Assembly (NCBI GenBank): GCA_963573305.1
Contig: OY754329.1
Coordinates: 77,958,576 to 78,022,575, forward strand
Direction of reading: 5' to 3'
From: Pyrrhosoma nymphula
Lineage: Eukaryota; Arthropoda; Insecta; Odonata; Coenagrionidae
DNA length: 64,000 nucleotides
The stretch's first letter is position 1, and each line of letters opens with the position of its first letter. The notes below the pieces were generated by a model. The model did no database searches and was not told the DNA's origin. It saw only the letters and a program-made list of their open reading frames with translations. The position numbers were made by a program, and so were the translations under genes. Shown piece by piece: positions 23,360 to 35,663 of this stretch.

Positions 23360-24690
23360 TATTTTTGGCTAGCAACGTCACGGTTGAACCTTTTTAAATG
23401 CATTGGATAAGAGAGCCTTAAAAAGAAATAATTATTTTCCTAATGCTTTTCCATCCTAACATACATTTCTCTTTTCTGCAACAGCACTAATTTTCCAAAT
23501 GGGTCATGTGAATTTAAACTTACGTATCGTGGACCAGATGAGGGTTGGGTACGGAAACAAAATGATGATTTCTAACTAATTTAATTACCGTGATAAGAAA
23601 TTACCGTATTCTGTGGCACTCGTGCACGACGGAACACTATTGTTTACGTAAAGAAGCGAAAGATGCTTCAGAGTGGGTAACAGCAGAGGAATAAGCACCA
23701 AGGTACGTTGCGGGTTCATTTTTATATCCGTATGGTTTAGACGTACGCTGGGTCAAGGACTTGGAAAATTTCGTCGTTTCTCGGGGGCAGCACTCTGGGA
23801 GGCCGAGAAAAGGCGGCAAGTTCGAGTGCTCACTAATGGCCCTTCCCCGAGGTCACTGCGAAAAATTAGAGATAGCCCCGGAAAAAAAAGATAAGAAAGC
23901 CATTGGAGCTAATTTTCTTTAAATAAGCCGTGCATTTCGGCTGGGGGAGAGCTATCCAGCTATATCCCTGAAAAAGTTTCATCTCACAATGACCCACTCA
24001 GCGAAGCAGTGAGGTGCATCCCAAAGCCAAGTAGATATCCCTTTAGGCCTGTGAATGTAGAAAAAAACTAACGCAAACTTAACGATATCGTAGACTTAGC
24101 GTGAGTTTTCAGTTCCTCTCTGGAAATGGCGGTGTTTGCAGAACAACTTAGTGGGGGAATACGATGGACGTTTCCTAACGTCACAAAGAGGGACGGTGGC
24201 GTTCGCAGAGCTTGGTGATTGTAATATAGTGGAACTTATTACGATGGACGGACGTCGACAGTGGATAATGAGCGAAATTTGTCAAAGTCAAACTTTCCCG
24301 TCAAGCTATGTGACCTGCAGCCTAGCAGAGGAGAGATTTTTTTCAATAAATTACTAAATTTAATTTTCAGATTATCCATGTAACTTTTTAACTACACAAT
24401 GAAACAAACAGCCTTCTTGAAGTCAAAAATTGTCAGTATTGTTAGAGGATTTTTTAAATATTTCTTTTAAAATAAGAAAATAAAGACCTATTTCGCAGCC
24501 GTTAAAACATCCCGTTTGCCGAAACGGTAAACAATTTCCACTGATGTTCCCATCCATCGTAATGCACTCCTCTTTTGACGGGAAGACGACGGAAAACTTA
24601 ACTTTACGTCAGAAAACGTTGATTGTCATTTCACTCTTAGAGCAAAAAGCGTGTTGAATTACGGAAAACAATGAGCGTAGGATTCGGCCA
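23360..24690. other. No recognisable feature
   Basis: A short direct repetition of tacgatggacg occurs near 24,161 and 24,240. No recognised coding or repeat family. Confidence 0.45.
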
Positions 24691-24699
24691 TGATTAAAA

Positions 24700-24975
24700 T
24701 GGGTGGAGACTTACTTAATTACGCAGAACCGCTGTCGTTTTTGCGAGCGGTATATTTGCGCCGGCCGTAAGGCAAAAGGCCATGTCCGCAAAAGAAGTGA
24801 CAACACAATGATAAAAATGATATGGAAAGGAAAACCGGAAGGCACCAGACCACCAGGGAGACCAAGAATGCGCTGGAGCGACGAAGTGAAGAAGGATCTG
24901 AAAAAAATGGGAGCTCAACTTGACACAGCAGAAGTATATAAGTGCATGGAGGCGAATGGTTAGCGAGGCCAAAGA
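24700..24975 (+). mobile_element. Non-LTR retrotransposon C-terminal fragment
   Basis: The frame encodes KGHVRKRSDNTMIKMIWKG, KPEGTRPPGRPRMRWSDEVK and KDLKKMGAQLDTAEV. The run GKPEG-x-RPPGRPRMRW-x-DEV-x-KDL is the standard basic C-terminal block of many arthropod LINE polyproteins. A frameshift near the end gives AKDHLGFQWPQE in another frame, then an AGTAAG-rich tail near 25,003-25,020. It is a 5'-truncated copy. Confidence 0.85.
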
Positions 24976-25380
24976 CCATTTAGGTTTTCAATGGCCACAG
25001 GAGTAAGAGTAAGTAGTAAGGAAAAATATTTCGTAGTCAAAAACTTACAATAAACATCTTTAATCAAGTAGGTTGGATTACACTGGTTGCTCTATTTATT
25101 AAATATTGGCGTGGTCATAGTCCGCTATCTCGATGTGTTAACTTTTTCCACATTGCATTGGGCTTCCTTTCTTCAAAAAAAAACCATAAAGGTGTATTAG
25201 TACAAAATAACTACAGTTATATCAATTTCCAGCAAGAAATATAAATGTCCTTCATGTACATCACCACGATGGAAGACTTAGTGAAAGAATTGTGAAAGTC
25301 AGAGATTTTTGTCTTCGTTATGCGACGGAACACAATGTTCCGAATTACCAAGCAACAATAGAATAAGTGTTAACTATAGA

Positions 25381-25391
25381 GGGGGGGGGGG
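25381..25391 (+). repeat. Poly-G run
   Basis: Eleven consecutive G residues in AT-rich sequence. Confidence 0.9.
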
Positions 25392-25544
25392 TTATTAGGC
25401 ATTTTCCTATAAGTAGTTTTTTCGATTGGATATTAGGCAGCTTGATTAACTATTCGGTGCTCCCAATATTTTCCTTGAAGTCTGCTGAATTAATTCTCAT
25501 TTGAAAACATTATCAGATCCATAATGAGCATGATTTGTAGGAGC

Positions 25545-25917
25545 ATGGACAACACGCTACGTTACAATAAGTTAACCAAGAATGCACACCCGTTGTATTA
25601 TGAATCCAAGGATGCTGCGAGATTTGACCTAAAATGTGCATACCATCAAGAGGTTGAGTCCTCGTAAAACCAGATATAAAGATCGAACTTCCCCCAGGAT
25701 GCTATGGTAAGTGGCACCGACGACTGGTTTGGCTTTGGAAAATTGAATCGACGTTGGAGTTGGTATCATCGATGACGACTACAGGGGAAACGTAGGAGTA
25801 AATATATTTAACATTGCTGATGAGGATTTTGTCATTGAATCAGTTGACCGTTTGGCGCAGGTTATTTGTAAAGTGATTTTGTATCCAAACGTGGAAGGGG
25901 TGAATGAACTTCATTGA
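25545..25917 (+). pseudogene. dUTPase (dUTP diphosphatase) pseudogene, no introns
   Basis: dUTPase hydrolyses dUTP to dUMP and keeps uracil out of DNA. Four of the five trimeric dUTPase motifs are present in order: AARFDL (motif 1, usually AAGYDL), APTTGLA (motif 2, usually PRSGLA), IDVGVGIIDDDYRGNVGV (motif 3, with the catalytic-loop DYRG) and DRLAQVI (motif 4). A starting Met at 25,545 precedes LRYNKLTKNA, a normal N-terminus. The glycine-rich motif 5 at the C-terminus is absent. Lesions include frameshifts near 25,660 and 25,710 and an in-frame TGA just before IDVG, so no enzyme can be made. About 124 codons remain against a usual 140-165. The absence of introns suggests a retrocopy or DNA gained from a virus. 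No poly-A tail was seen. Confidence 0.88.
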
Positions 25918-26199
25918 ACTTAGTGAGGATAAAATGGATTTGGATCAATTCGAGTAAATTAATGTTTGGGAATTGTAAATCCAATTCAATCACAATTCCA
26001 TTGAAATTTATTTCTAGCTGGCTGTACTCCCTTCGCTCGCTCCGTCACTACTCATTCTAAGGAAGAAGAAATAATAGTTATATAATACTTCATAGTGATT
26101 TATTTTGTGGCAATTTTTGCAAATTCCATTTTCCAAGCAATGTTTTCAACCATACTATTGACATAATCAGAATATTCCTATTCATGAAAAGAGTATCCA

Positions 26200-26390
26200 A
26201 AATACTCCTTTCATGGAAAGATCATAGTTTTAAGATAGAGCCTCCAAGGCAGATTTCAAATATTTTAAAATATTAATCTTTTAATCGGGGAATAGAGGAT
26301 TGGAATGCTTTACCCAAAAAAATTCTAGAGCCCTTCCCAAGGAATTATCAAACGTCCATGACAAGATTAACAAAAATTGATCCGTGAGAG
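26200..26390 (+). mobile_element. Non-LTR retrotransposon C-terminal fragment
   Basis: The frame contains RGIEDWNALPKKILEP. The D-W-N-x-L-P signature closes many CR1/jockey-like LINE reverse-transcriptase proteins (usually FFPRTIRDWNxLP). A degenerate upstream part (KIEPPRQISN) precedes it. Stops flank it. It lies about 280 bases after the dUTPase remnant on the same strand. Confidence 0.65.
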
Positions 26391-26399
26391 AATTTCCTT

Positions 26400-28000
26400 T
26401 ATATTTTGTCATTTCTTTACTTCTAGTAAATAAAAAAATTATTTGTGCCAAATTTTGGTGAGTCTGATAATTAATGGGTAATTAGATGACTAAATAAATA
26501 AAAAAGGAAAAACGTATAAATAAGATATATCTTCTTACAAATTGGAACTTGCATTGAATTTTCTTTCTTATGGCACTATGATTTATTTGGACCATACTTG
26601 TTTATTTATTTTTCAGAAGAAATAAAGCCTGCAGGCAATAAAATTGATTCGTCCATTGAATATTTATGGGTGTTTTCAACTATTTTTTCTTCAACAGAGC
26701 GTACGGATTGATAAGAGATGCTTTTCAAAAAAGCGTAAACTTTTCGAAAATTTGGTAACATTTTACAAAAGTTCTCGCAGTTTCAAACAAAACACCAATT
26801 TCGATGGAAAAAAATGAAAGTTCATTACATTTCAAAAATTGTGAAACTTCTCTCGAGTTTGGTCAAAAATTATTATTTATAATTTAATTTATCAAGAGAA
26901 ACAAAGTCTGCAAGCAATAAAAATGAACTAAGCATACATTTCTAATAGAAGTCGATGTGAATAATCCCGATTCAAATCTGAGACTTTTGGTGGACAAAAC
27001 GCAACCTAATTATCTGGGAAGAGGCATCAGTTAATAATATGTAAAGATTGAAAGTTGCTCAACTTCTGGCTCTCAAGATAAAAGTGTTGCACGTTTCATG
27101 AAAATGTTGGGCTTATTTTTTATCTATGATATAAGATTTCTTCACAGGTAGTTATGTACGTTCTGGGCAAATTTTCACCCAACATTCGTATTATTGTAGT
27201 TATTCGTCGTTATACTTCGTAATTCGTAGTTATTTTTCAACGTATTGTTATTTCAATGTTTTGGTCAAAGTAGACGTATTATAATTTATTTAAATTATAA
27301 AACGCATAATAATTTATAATGAATTATAAAAAAACATTTAAAATCACATGAACCCCTAATTCATTTTTCGATATTTAACAGGATTCACTTTCGAGCGTCA
27401 AGACACCATCCGCTCTCGTCTTTAACCTTACGGTATTTAAGTTAATTAGGTGAAACGCACATAAGTTAAACTACCGTTAATTTAGTCTTTAAACCGGCCT
27501 TTTACTGTGGGGAAAGATAGAAGAGCGAGAGAAGGCAACGCGGCTTTTCGACACACATGGCCAAAAAAAATCAAATTGGGGCAAAAACTGGAGTGGATAC
27601 TGGTGGAGAGATCTAGAGAATGCTATCCCGGTTCAGACTTGAAGGCTTGGAGAAAAAATTTAATACCCTTTTTATTTCATCTGCTCAACCCTATCCGTCA
27701 TGTACACGCGGGGAATGGAAGAAAAAAAACCCTCAAACCTTGTCTCCATATGCTCACTCTTCTCCCTCTCACCCTTATTCCCTCTCCTCAAGAGCGTTCC
27801 CTTTTGGATCCCCCCCCCCAAAAAAAACCCTTTCCACTCTTCACGTACCCTTATAACTTCCCTTACTTCCTTCTATTCCCTTATTTTCCAGACCATGGGA
27901 ATCCTGGAGGAAATCCGCGTAGACTTTGCGATGTTATTTTGAAGCGTCACTCGAGAAAATATATTTTGGGCCTTTCAACCGCATGAGAGGTTCAAAAAGG
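26400..28000. other. No recognisable gene
   Basis: AT-rich. At 27,500-27,990 several overlapping frames stay open and the DNA is pyrimidine-rich with C8 and A7 runs, so the frames look compositional. Confidence 0.45.
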
Positions 28001-28004
28001 GACG

Positions 28005-28078
28005 GGTTTGTAGTGTTGCCAGAGAGCTGGATGCACACATACTAGGCCCTGGGTTCTGATACCGGCAGTGCCGTAGAT
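28005..28078 (+). mobile_element. tRNA-like segment, possible SINE head
   Basis: The segment gttgccagagagctggatgc followed 15 bases later by gggttctgataccggcagtg resembles the A-box and B-box spacing of a tRNA promoter. The B box is imperfect. Confidence 0.3.
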
Positions 28079-28168
28079 TCTTCAGCTTCCGCCATCTTCG
28101 CCCATTACTTTCTCGGTCTGCTCCTCCCTCACACACCGTTCACTCGTCTATCATAAATATGGCAGAAT

Positions 28169-28396
28169 CCAAACAAACTTTGTAAATTTTACAATGGATT
28201 TTATTCACTACGACCGGTTTCATCGCATAAGCGACATCTTCAGGTCTCTGAAGATGTCGCTTGTATTTGATGTGTGATGTCATTTGTGATTTGTGATGTG
28301 ATTTGATGTGTGATGTCATCACCTGAAGATGTCGCTTATGCGATGAAAACGGTCGTAGTGAATAAAATTCATTGTAAAATTTACAAAGTTTGTTTT
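28169..28396. repeat. Long inverted repeat, about 76-bp arms
   Basis: Arms at 28,169-28,245 and 28,321-28,396 are about 95% complementary. Each arm contains acctgaagatgtcgcttatg, then cgatgaaa(a/c)cggtcgtag and aataaaatt-cattgtaaaat. The 75-base spacer contains shorter repeats of gatgtgtgatgtcat. The motif order (CTGAWGA, small hairpin, GAAAC, GGTC, AATAAAA) is shared with 39,965-40,177 and is reminiscent of Penelope-like terminal repeats. Confidence 0.85.
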
Positions 28397-28484
28397 GATT
28401 ATTTCAAAATGAAATTTTACAAAGTAACGCCTGAGAATATCGAGTTTATCATAAATCTGTATGAATATTGGATTCTTGTCCATT

Positions 28485-28740
28485 CTCACGACTTGGACAA
28501 ACCAACGAAGCGAAGCCTTTCGTACGTGTTAATTAACGGAGCATTCAGCCAACATTCTTTCATGACCCACCCATTCCTAACCCTATCCATCCTACTTTTG
28601 CCGCAAAAACGTCTCAGGTACCCCATATAGACTGCTTTTAGCCTACTCTTATGCTTACTAAAGACATATCCATGCTTACTTATGTGTCGAACTGATGGAG
28701 GCGGGTGGGTCACTAGGAGGCATTTTGCTACGTTTAGCAA
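28485..28740 (-). mobile_element. Non-LTR retrotransposon RT C-terminal fragment
   Basis: The minus-strand frame encodes KHKSRLKAVYMGYLRRFCGK, SRMDRVRNGWVMKECWL and INTYER. The block E/Y-M-x-x-L-R-R-x-x-G-x-x-x-x-D-R-V-R-N is a standard post-RT segment of arthropod LINEs. The same family contributes the fragments at 46,470-46,870 and 47,090-47,185. The frame is broken after INTYER. Confidence 0.85.
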
Positions 28741-28749
28741 GGTGAAAAG

Positions 28750-31260
28750 AAGTCACTTCGTACTATTTCACTTTAGATCTTTATATCCTTATTTATGCAA
28801 AATTAATCTTTCAATGTTATATTAGTTCTGAAACATAGATGTTCAAATCTATCTGGAATTTAGAACCTAAGTGGAACAGTACGAATGTATTTCTTTTCAC
28901 CATGCTAAGCGTGTGTCATTACCACACAATAAAGTGGGAATGATTGCACTTTTGTATGCTGCAATATTTGCTTCCTTTAAAAAAATTCAATCCTTGACAC
29001 GCTCCACATACTACCGACGTTTTTCTATTAAGGAATTGCATGCCTTTTAATATAATTATCTATAATTTAATATTTGATAAAACATTTGGCCAAATTTACA
29101 CAAAATACATGTTCGATAATAATTTAACCATTCATCCAAATAATGAAATAACTCTTCCCATTCGCCCTGTCAAATTCCCATCGGCATCCCAGAAAAATCC
29201 CAAAGAGTGACCTTGGCGTTGTTGTTCGAAGCATTACTCGGAAAAAAACATATGACCTTTCGAAAGTGTGGAGGAGGAAGAGGTGAGGGAGGAAACTATT
29301 TGGTTGGTGGTGATGAATGCGTTCTTTCGTACCATGAACCTCCATCTCCAACCCTAGTCTGCCTCCCGAGTTTCTCCATACAGCACGCCACAAAAAAGAA
29401 GAACAGAAGACACCCGAAAACAAAAGGAAGGCGATATGGGGTTTCTCTCCGCCGCCGTGGGAATTCCCAACCCGCGAGATATGCCACGCCCCCAATCTCT
29501 TGGGCCGGATTTCGCTCTTCACTTGTTTTTCTGCGAATTTTCTTCTTTTTTTGCTACCACATATTCTCCATCATACTCTCTGCTTGATTCGGCATCCTAA
29601 AGCGAACCCAATCTCCTGATATATTCGCCCTTAATCACCGGCTTTAGTTCAGATACAACAAACGAATACGATTCACGGCAAGTAAACTTGAGAGAACCAA
29701 GAAAGGAAGTTGGACCTTGAACTTAGTGACTGAAAACATATATATTATATATGCGTATGTAGTTTAAATGAACAAAAAAGAAGAGTGGCCACTGAGAAAC
29801 GCATTAATTGTTTTTATTTAAATAGCAAACATTTCCATAAAAACTGTCCCTGCGATTTCCATTAGTAATACGCAAATCTATGTGTAAATCAGCAGTGAAC
29901 TTCTGCCCGGATTATAACTCTGCAGCTACCTACGACGTTAACCCCAGAAGAGGCCTCAGTTAGTGGATGAAATATGACTCATTGCGGACACGATTCGGAA
30001 AACAAGGTAAGTTTTGTCAAAAAGTAGGTATACTTGGTACTTGCCTATTTAATGTCTTAGTCTGATGGTAAATTTAATAAGGTCAAAACACCATCTTTTA
30101 AATAAAAAATGGAGTTGATTATACATTTAAAACACCAAGAACACTCCGACTCGGTAAAATACCCAAGGGGTCCTGGGACTCAAAGATTGGGCCTGTGTGT
30201 GATAGCTATTTTCTGCAGTATCTGTAATAATTGGAAATGATATTTTAGGATTCGAGGAATATACGATACAGCACTCCAACCCATGAGCCAGGACCACACT
30301 TTTTTTAGCATTTGCTTTTGGAACTCTTACATTTTTCTTAGCTCCATTCGGCTGTCTTAAGCGGAAGTAATCCTACCTTATTACGGTCAGAACTCACCAA
30401 ATTTAAGGTTGAAAAGTACAAATTTTCCAAAAAGAAACATCTTCAATTGAAAATAAAAATATAACATATAGTTTGACCAAAAAATAAAAATGAAGTTTCT
30501 TGTGGTATTTAGGGAGTTAAGACAAGTGTACGAGTAGGGAATAATATGGTATAAAGGGAATGCAGTGATTTTTTTTTCGGAAAACTTAAGAAGAAATAAA
30601 AAACAATTTCTCGTCAATTTATAATGCTGATGAACTCCTGAAAGAAAAACTATACCCAGTGGAATGATTTTCAAGGAATCAGTGATTATGTTTGTCAAAG
30701 CTAACCGTAAGAATAAACTTTACTGCATCTGTCTTCACCTCGTAAAAATACTTAGCAGCCATAATTTAAAACTAATGTTCAACTAAATACTTCGAACTAA
30801 AGAGCTGTGTACAAGTGTTTTTATTTTCAATAATGGAAAGTAAGCATTAGACTTAGTTGAATACTTTTGAAAATATTAACCTGAAAAAATAAGTTTTACT
30901 TTATTTGACAATTCAAATATCATGGAAAAAGTTCCAAACACCTTCATGAAATATTTTTATGTAAAAATTCTCATGAGGAATGAACGCCATCAAACATGAA
31001 TGAATGAGAACAGTGAAAAACGTTGGAACAACACTAGTAAAAAATATATATCATATGATGGAAAAACGACCGATAGGTTTTGAACTAAATTTTCGAGTCC
31101 CAAGATATTTTCACAAAAATCGACATTGCAGATAACCTTTGCTTAACACAAAAAAATAACTTTTTATCGTAATAATTCGAGCAAATATCGATCTACCATA
31201 AATATCAACGTTAACGTGATTTTTGAAGGACGAGAGAATAAAATGTAAACATTACCTAAT
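28750..31260. other. No recognisable gene
   Basis: At 29,124-29,590 both strands hold long open frames over a GC-richer patch, and none has a known motif. A consensus-like donor (acaag|gtaagt) occurs at 30,005 after a 13-codon open stretch. This is too little to call an exon. The rest is AT-rich. Confidence 0.4.
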
Positions 31261-31269
31261 GAAAAAATC

Positions 31270-31345
31270 CTCCTGACCTGGAAATCGAACCACGGCCCAT
31301 TGTCTTTCCCGGCGAAAGCGCAGACCACCGCGCCACGCTGACTTT
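31270..31345 (-). mobile_element. tRNA-derived SINE head
   Basis: The minus strand reads tcagcgtggcgcggtggtct, then about 25 bases later gggccgtggttcgatttcca. The first has an A-box-like tggcgcggtgg and the second a B-box-like ggttcgattcc, at tRNA-like spacing. The rest does not fold into a clear tRNA cloverleaf, so a SINE head or tRNA pseudogene is more likely than a functional tRNA. Confidence 0.5.
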
Positions 31346-31559
31346 CAGATTCCCGATGAAATCACGGAAGGATCAAACCTAAGGATTAAATCATTGGAAA
31401 TATATCAGAGAGAGTAATATGCCCAAAGGGTACAGAAATATACATTAGAAAACTTCCTCGGAAAATCAGCGGCATCAAGAAGGCATCGTCAAACAACCCG
31501 AGAGAATAACGATAAAATCATCTTGGGTGAAAGCAACACGTGCAGAATTTTTATTTAGA

Positions 31560-31990
31560 ACCTCCGACTCATAATTTCAAGGAACACGGCGCGAATAAAC
31601 TTGCTCCAAAACTTGTCGAAGTTCGGTAACAATTTCAGTGAGTTGTGTCTGCTCCCCGAGGGGAATGCCCGGCTAGCGGTTCGAGTGGGCTGGTCTCGTG
31701 TGATTGCGACTGTTGGCACGTCCCTTCCCTGCTTGCTTCCCCGCGTTGCTCTCCACCGCTCCGAATGACTTCCCGACCGCACAGGTGCGGGGGTGGTGGG
31801 AGGTCGCCGGGTCACGGGGTCGCCGCCCTCTCCGATGCACCGGAGAATCGTGATTGCCATCTCCATCTTGCCTCGCGTCTCGTGCGACCGCTATCGGATG
31901 ATATGATCACCGGAAATGCTTCGGGAGCCACAGCTGGCTCTTAGCTCTCACGGCGGTCATATCGTGTCCATTCTATCTCCGTAATCGAAA
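31560..31990. other. CG-rich patch, possible promoter or exon island
   Basis: This 430-base segment is clearly richer in C, G and CG dinucleotides than its flanks, with overlapping open frames on both strands of about 100 codons. No protein motif is recognised. In an AT-rich arthropod genome such patches can mark promoters or 5' exons, but they can also be repeats. Confidence 0.3.
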
Positions 31991-32889
31991 TTCGACTTGG
32001 TTCGGGAGAAAAACAAGTATTCATGTCGGGTGCGGTGTACAGGAGAGGGTGAGGTTGTTGCTTTACACTACAGTTTTTGGAAATGACATACAGGTCATAT
32101 GTTTACATTGGATTTTTAAATGCATCAGCATTGAACAATTTTCTATATGAACATATGTGATATCGGAAGCTAGTAATTGTGCTTATCCTGAATGTCAACT
32201 GCTGGTTATAATAGCCGGTTAAAATCAAAATTAAAATGTCGCGTGTCAATAAAATGAAAAATGGTCCAAAAATATTAAGTGATATTTTAAATCAAGAATA
32301 AAAACAATTATTGCCAGAATAGAAGTGTATGAATTTCTAAAATTGGCATTAGATGATACCTACGTATACGTTTAACTCTTATTGAAAATATTTTCGGAGA
32401 ATATTAAGATGGATTTGCGCATAATTGTTTGCGCTATTTTGCCATTTCTGGCATCAGTGATATAAGAATATCTCTTGCTAAGCCAATCGTCCCGTAGGTC
32501 CAAACATAGGATGATATTACCATTTCTAAAACGTATATACATTTTGTCAACTTTTGATTTCTATACGATTTTATAATGCGGAGGAAATAAATATGATATA
32601 GTAAACGTTCACTGCATTTATAAGGAGGATTCGGTTTGGCCTCGAGAGAGTTAAGGCGCAGCCAGAATAATATTGAGTTGTTGCCTGCATTGAAAAGTTA
32701 ATCGACTTCCTAAAAATTAATGCTATATCTGTCACCTTAGTGAAATAGAACTTTACTTGCGAGAAGAATTATGATGGGGTAGTTTGAAACAAAAAATTAT
32801 CTGAACTCTTCGAATTTAAATTTTTGACTATCGATTAGTTATTTTGAGAGGTGACCGTGGTGAATAGGTTGGAAAAAGAAGGGCTACAT

Positions 32890-33170
32890 AAGAAATGGAG
32901 GACGAGAATGGGAGGAATCCCCGGTGTCGGCGTCAACCTGCGCTCAACGAAAGGAGCAAAGGGGTCCACAGTTTAGTGTCTCATCCGACGGACCAAAATA
33001 TACGCTTGAAGTACTCTCCACAAATACCTACTATTATTGTTGGGACCAATAATTCCAATGGAAAAAGGAAAGAAAAATCTCCAAAACTGCCGGGATTCAA
33101 TCAAAGCATGGCCAATAATCCAGCAACAACAGCAACTCGGCCCTCTAATTACCATCAATATTTTTAGGAA
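32890..33170 (-). mobile_element. Probable decayed SINE copy
   Basis: The plus strand reads catccgacggaccaaa, then cttgaagtactctccac. This parallels catctgacggacggagtact and cctgaagtgctctcaac at 44,750-44,790 in order and orientation. The tRNA-like head is badly decayed here. Confidence 0.4.
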
Positions 33171-33199
33171 CTTTAAAAATCCTTTATTAAAAACCTTTA

Positions 33200-34085
33200 T
33201 AAACTCCCCACGCTCTAATTAATTACGCAAGATGGTGCTTTACCCACTTGCCAAGCTGAGAATAGTAAGGTGCACTCGGTTTGCGGTCTACGTAATGTGA
33301 ATTAACATATCTTCCGTGATATTCAACCGCAACTGTCGACACATCTGCTCTGTATGTGTAGATATGTTTTCACCGCCTTAGCCCGGGCGCTGCATGCACG
33401 TGTCATCAGCTCAATGTCGTCCAGACACCAAGTCACGGAATGAGACCCTGGTTCCTCATTAGCGAAACCCATGTCCTAAGAGGGAGGCAAGAAGAATATC
33501 CCCCTCGACGACGAAATGCATATGCGAACGTTTTCAGCATGTGGGTCGCAAACTATTAATTATAACGTCCCCAGAGGAGATGAAAAGAGGACGGATGATA
33601 TGGCGCAGGTGGTGACTGGCCGAAAGAATCCAAGCGTTTAGCGACGCAGAAATCAACACCGAAAAGGCTGCCGTGAATAGGACAGGACAGGAATAGGAGG
33701 GTCCTCTGCAACTGAGTTAGTCAAAACAACATTTCGCTGATATTTCTTGAAAAAATACTGCTTTCAATGATGAAAACCCTAAGCTTTTTTGAAACAATAT
33801 TTCAGGCAAAAGAATGTAAATTGTTAATAAACATTTTTTCCTGCAACAAAAGCCGACCAAAGCACCATTTTTGCAAACTAATGCATTTCGACTTGAGTTT
33901 CTGTATATATTATAGATAATAACGCTAAGATGGACTTATGACATAATGTTTATCAACATTTAACTCCTCGGGAGAACATAATTCTTGCGAGTAGTTTTCA
34001 GAGAAATTGGCAATTGCAACAGGTAGAAAAATACTAATTTGCTTCATGTTTCACCAATTCTTACATCTAGCTTATTGTAATTTTA
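33200..34085. other. No recognisable gene
   Basis: No motif or repeat end identified. At 33,560-33,710 a frame with RRMIWRR and several stops is vaguely LINE-like but too weak to call. Confidence 0.4.
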
Positions 34086-34094
34086 CATAATAAA

Positions 34095-34140
34095 GAAGAG
34101 GTGGAAGTCAACCAATCTCAAGATTGAATTAATAGTGTCG
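34095..34140 (+). mobile_element. LINE 3' tail fragment
   Basis: The sequence gaagtcaaccaatctcaaga followed by ttgaattaa resembles the LINE 3' tails at 45,160 and 45,390. It is short and decayed. Confidence 0.35.
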
Positions 34141-34874
34141 ATAACAGACGAATACATTTTTTATGAAAACTTTGCCTTTTTCATATTATGTAAGCCGATT
34201 TCAGCGCCATTTACATAAAATTAACGCAATTTGACTGCGATTATTGCAGTATCTAATTTGCAAGTACATAACTAAAAAATATGATGGCTGGGCGTCAAAA
34301 ATTTATAATAATTTATTGTGAGAATTTGCTTTTATAAACAGTTTTGGGCGAAAATGGCATTTATATATCAGAGAGAAAAATACTATTTTTTTTACATTTT
34401 ACATTCATTCAGGCATTCAAAACGTTGTGATTTCACGTTTAGTTTTAAAAATAATTGTCACAAATGATATGATTTTATTGTTTATTTTGAAGTAAAGACA
34501 CAATTTCTTTAAAAATAGCTATATATAGTATGAGCAAAATGTATTTAAAATTATTTTACGGCGGAACCACACTAAACACTAGGTCACGGAATTTAGGCTA
34601 GGTCTAACGATTCTCGTAAATATGACGGCGCACCAAAGCCAAAATATTCTTCCTCCGTGGAATATACATATATGCATACATTCGTACTGTAACCACACAA
34701 ACGGGAATAAAATATTCGGGGAGAGGCAAATGTTTGGTCTCACCGAAAACGTTTGCAAGGCATTTTTTTACGTTGCCGTGACGACGGTCCTATTACCAAC
34801 AACTGTCCTACTCGTTTGATGTCACTTTATCCTCACCTACCCCCTCCTCCCTCCGCTCAGCTGCACTAACACTC

Positions 34875-34894
34875 ACATACACACACACACACAC
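34875..34894 (+). repeat. (AC)n microsatellite
   Basis: A short AC dinucleotide tract with one T interruption near its start. Confidence 0.9.
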
Positions 34895-35555
34895 CCTCAA
34901 GTGCACTGTCTGGTTTCAATTTGCTCTCTCAGCTTCACGTTTTTGCCACAACCCCGTTCGCCATTTTGATGTTTCGGTGCGCAAGGGTGGGTGGCCTTGG
35001 GGCCCGGCTTGGATCAATCGAAGAAATGTCAACTCCATGCCGCTCCCGAAATTCTCCTGGGACATCAAATGCTCGGCTCCTCGACCCGTTTGACTCCAAT
35101 GGGGCTTGCCCCTTTAAAGCCGTAAGGAGAGCAAACACACAGGAATGCAGGCTGCGCCGTGAGGCAATATGGGCCGCAGACTTCCGCTCTGTTATCATTA
35201 GAGCATAAAAATAATTTTAAAGGAAAAAACGTTTTTACGATAAAAAAGTTTTTTTTAACGTTTTAAATTAATTACTATATCATGTAAATACTGAATGTCT
35301 CATTTATAGTTATATATTATATTGTAATATTTAATATATGACATATATAATATACATTACTACATATTATTGCATTGCCATCCAGTTCTCAAATATGTTT
35401 AAAATTTCAAGTCTCTCGCTCATCGGGAAGTTAGTTGAAAATCGATTGTAAAATCTGTACCGAACAGACAAACAAGAGCTCAACCTAATAAAAACGTTTT
35501 AATAAATATCTAAATATCTCTCAAAACTAGTATTTACCTTTGGAAGACTGCATTT

Positions 35556-35563
35556 TATATAAA
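35556..35563 (+). promoter_or_regulatory. TATA box candidate for the small secreted-peptide gene
   Basis: TATATAAA lies about 100 bases upstream of the ATG at 35,664. Start-site-like tcatttc and tcactg follow at 35,572 and 35,581. The spacing is plausible for an arthropod core promoter. In AT-rich DNA such boxes are common, so this is supportive only. Confidence 0.3.
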
Positions 35564-35663
35564 TATAGCCATCATTTCCGTCACTGCCTAAAACTAACAC
35601 GAAGACATTTGGCTAAGTAATCCACTAATTTCTATAAAGAGACAAGAGCAATTCCTGCAAAGA

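Noticed and set aside
27507..27986. A 159-codon plus-strand frame, the longest in the window
   Set aside because: The DNA is low-complexity pyrimidine-rich with poly-C and poly-A runs, three frames are open at once, and no domain is recognised.
29124..29590. A 132-codon minus-strand frame overlapping a 126-codon plus-strand frame
   Set aside because: Both strands are open over the same GC-richer patch and neither shows a known motif, so base composition explains them.
30003..30012. Strong-looking splice donor acaag|gtaagt
   Set aside because: The preceding open segment is only 13 codons from its ATG and no partner acceptor with an open exon was found.
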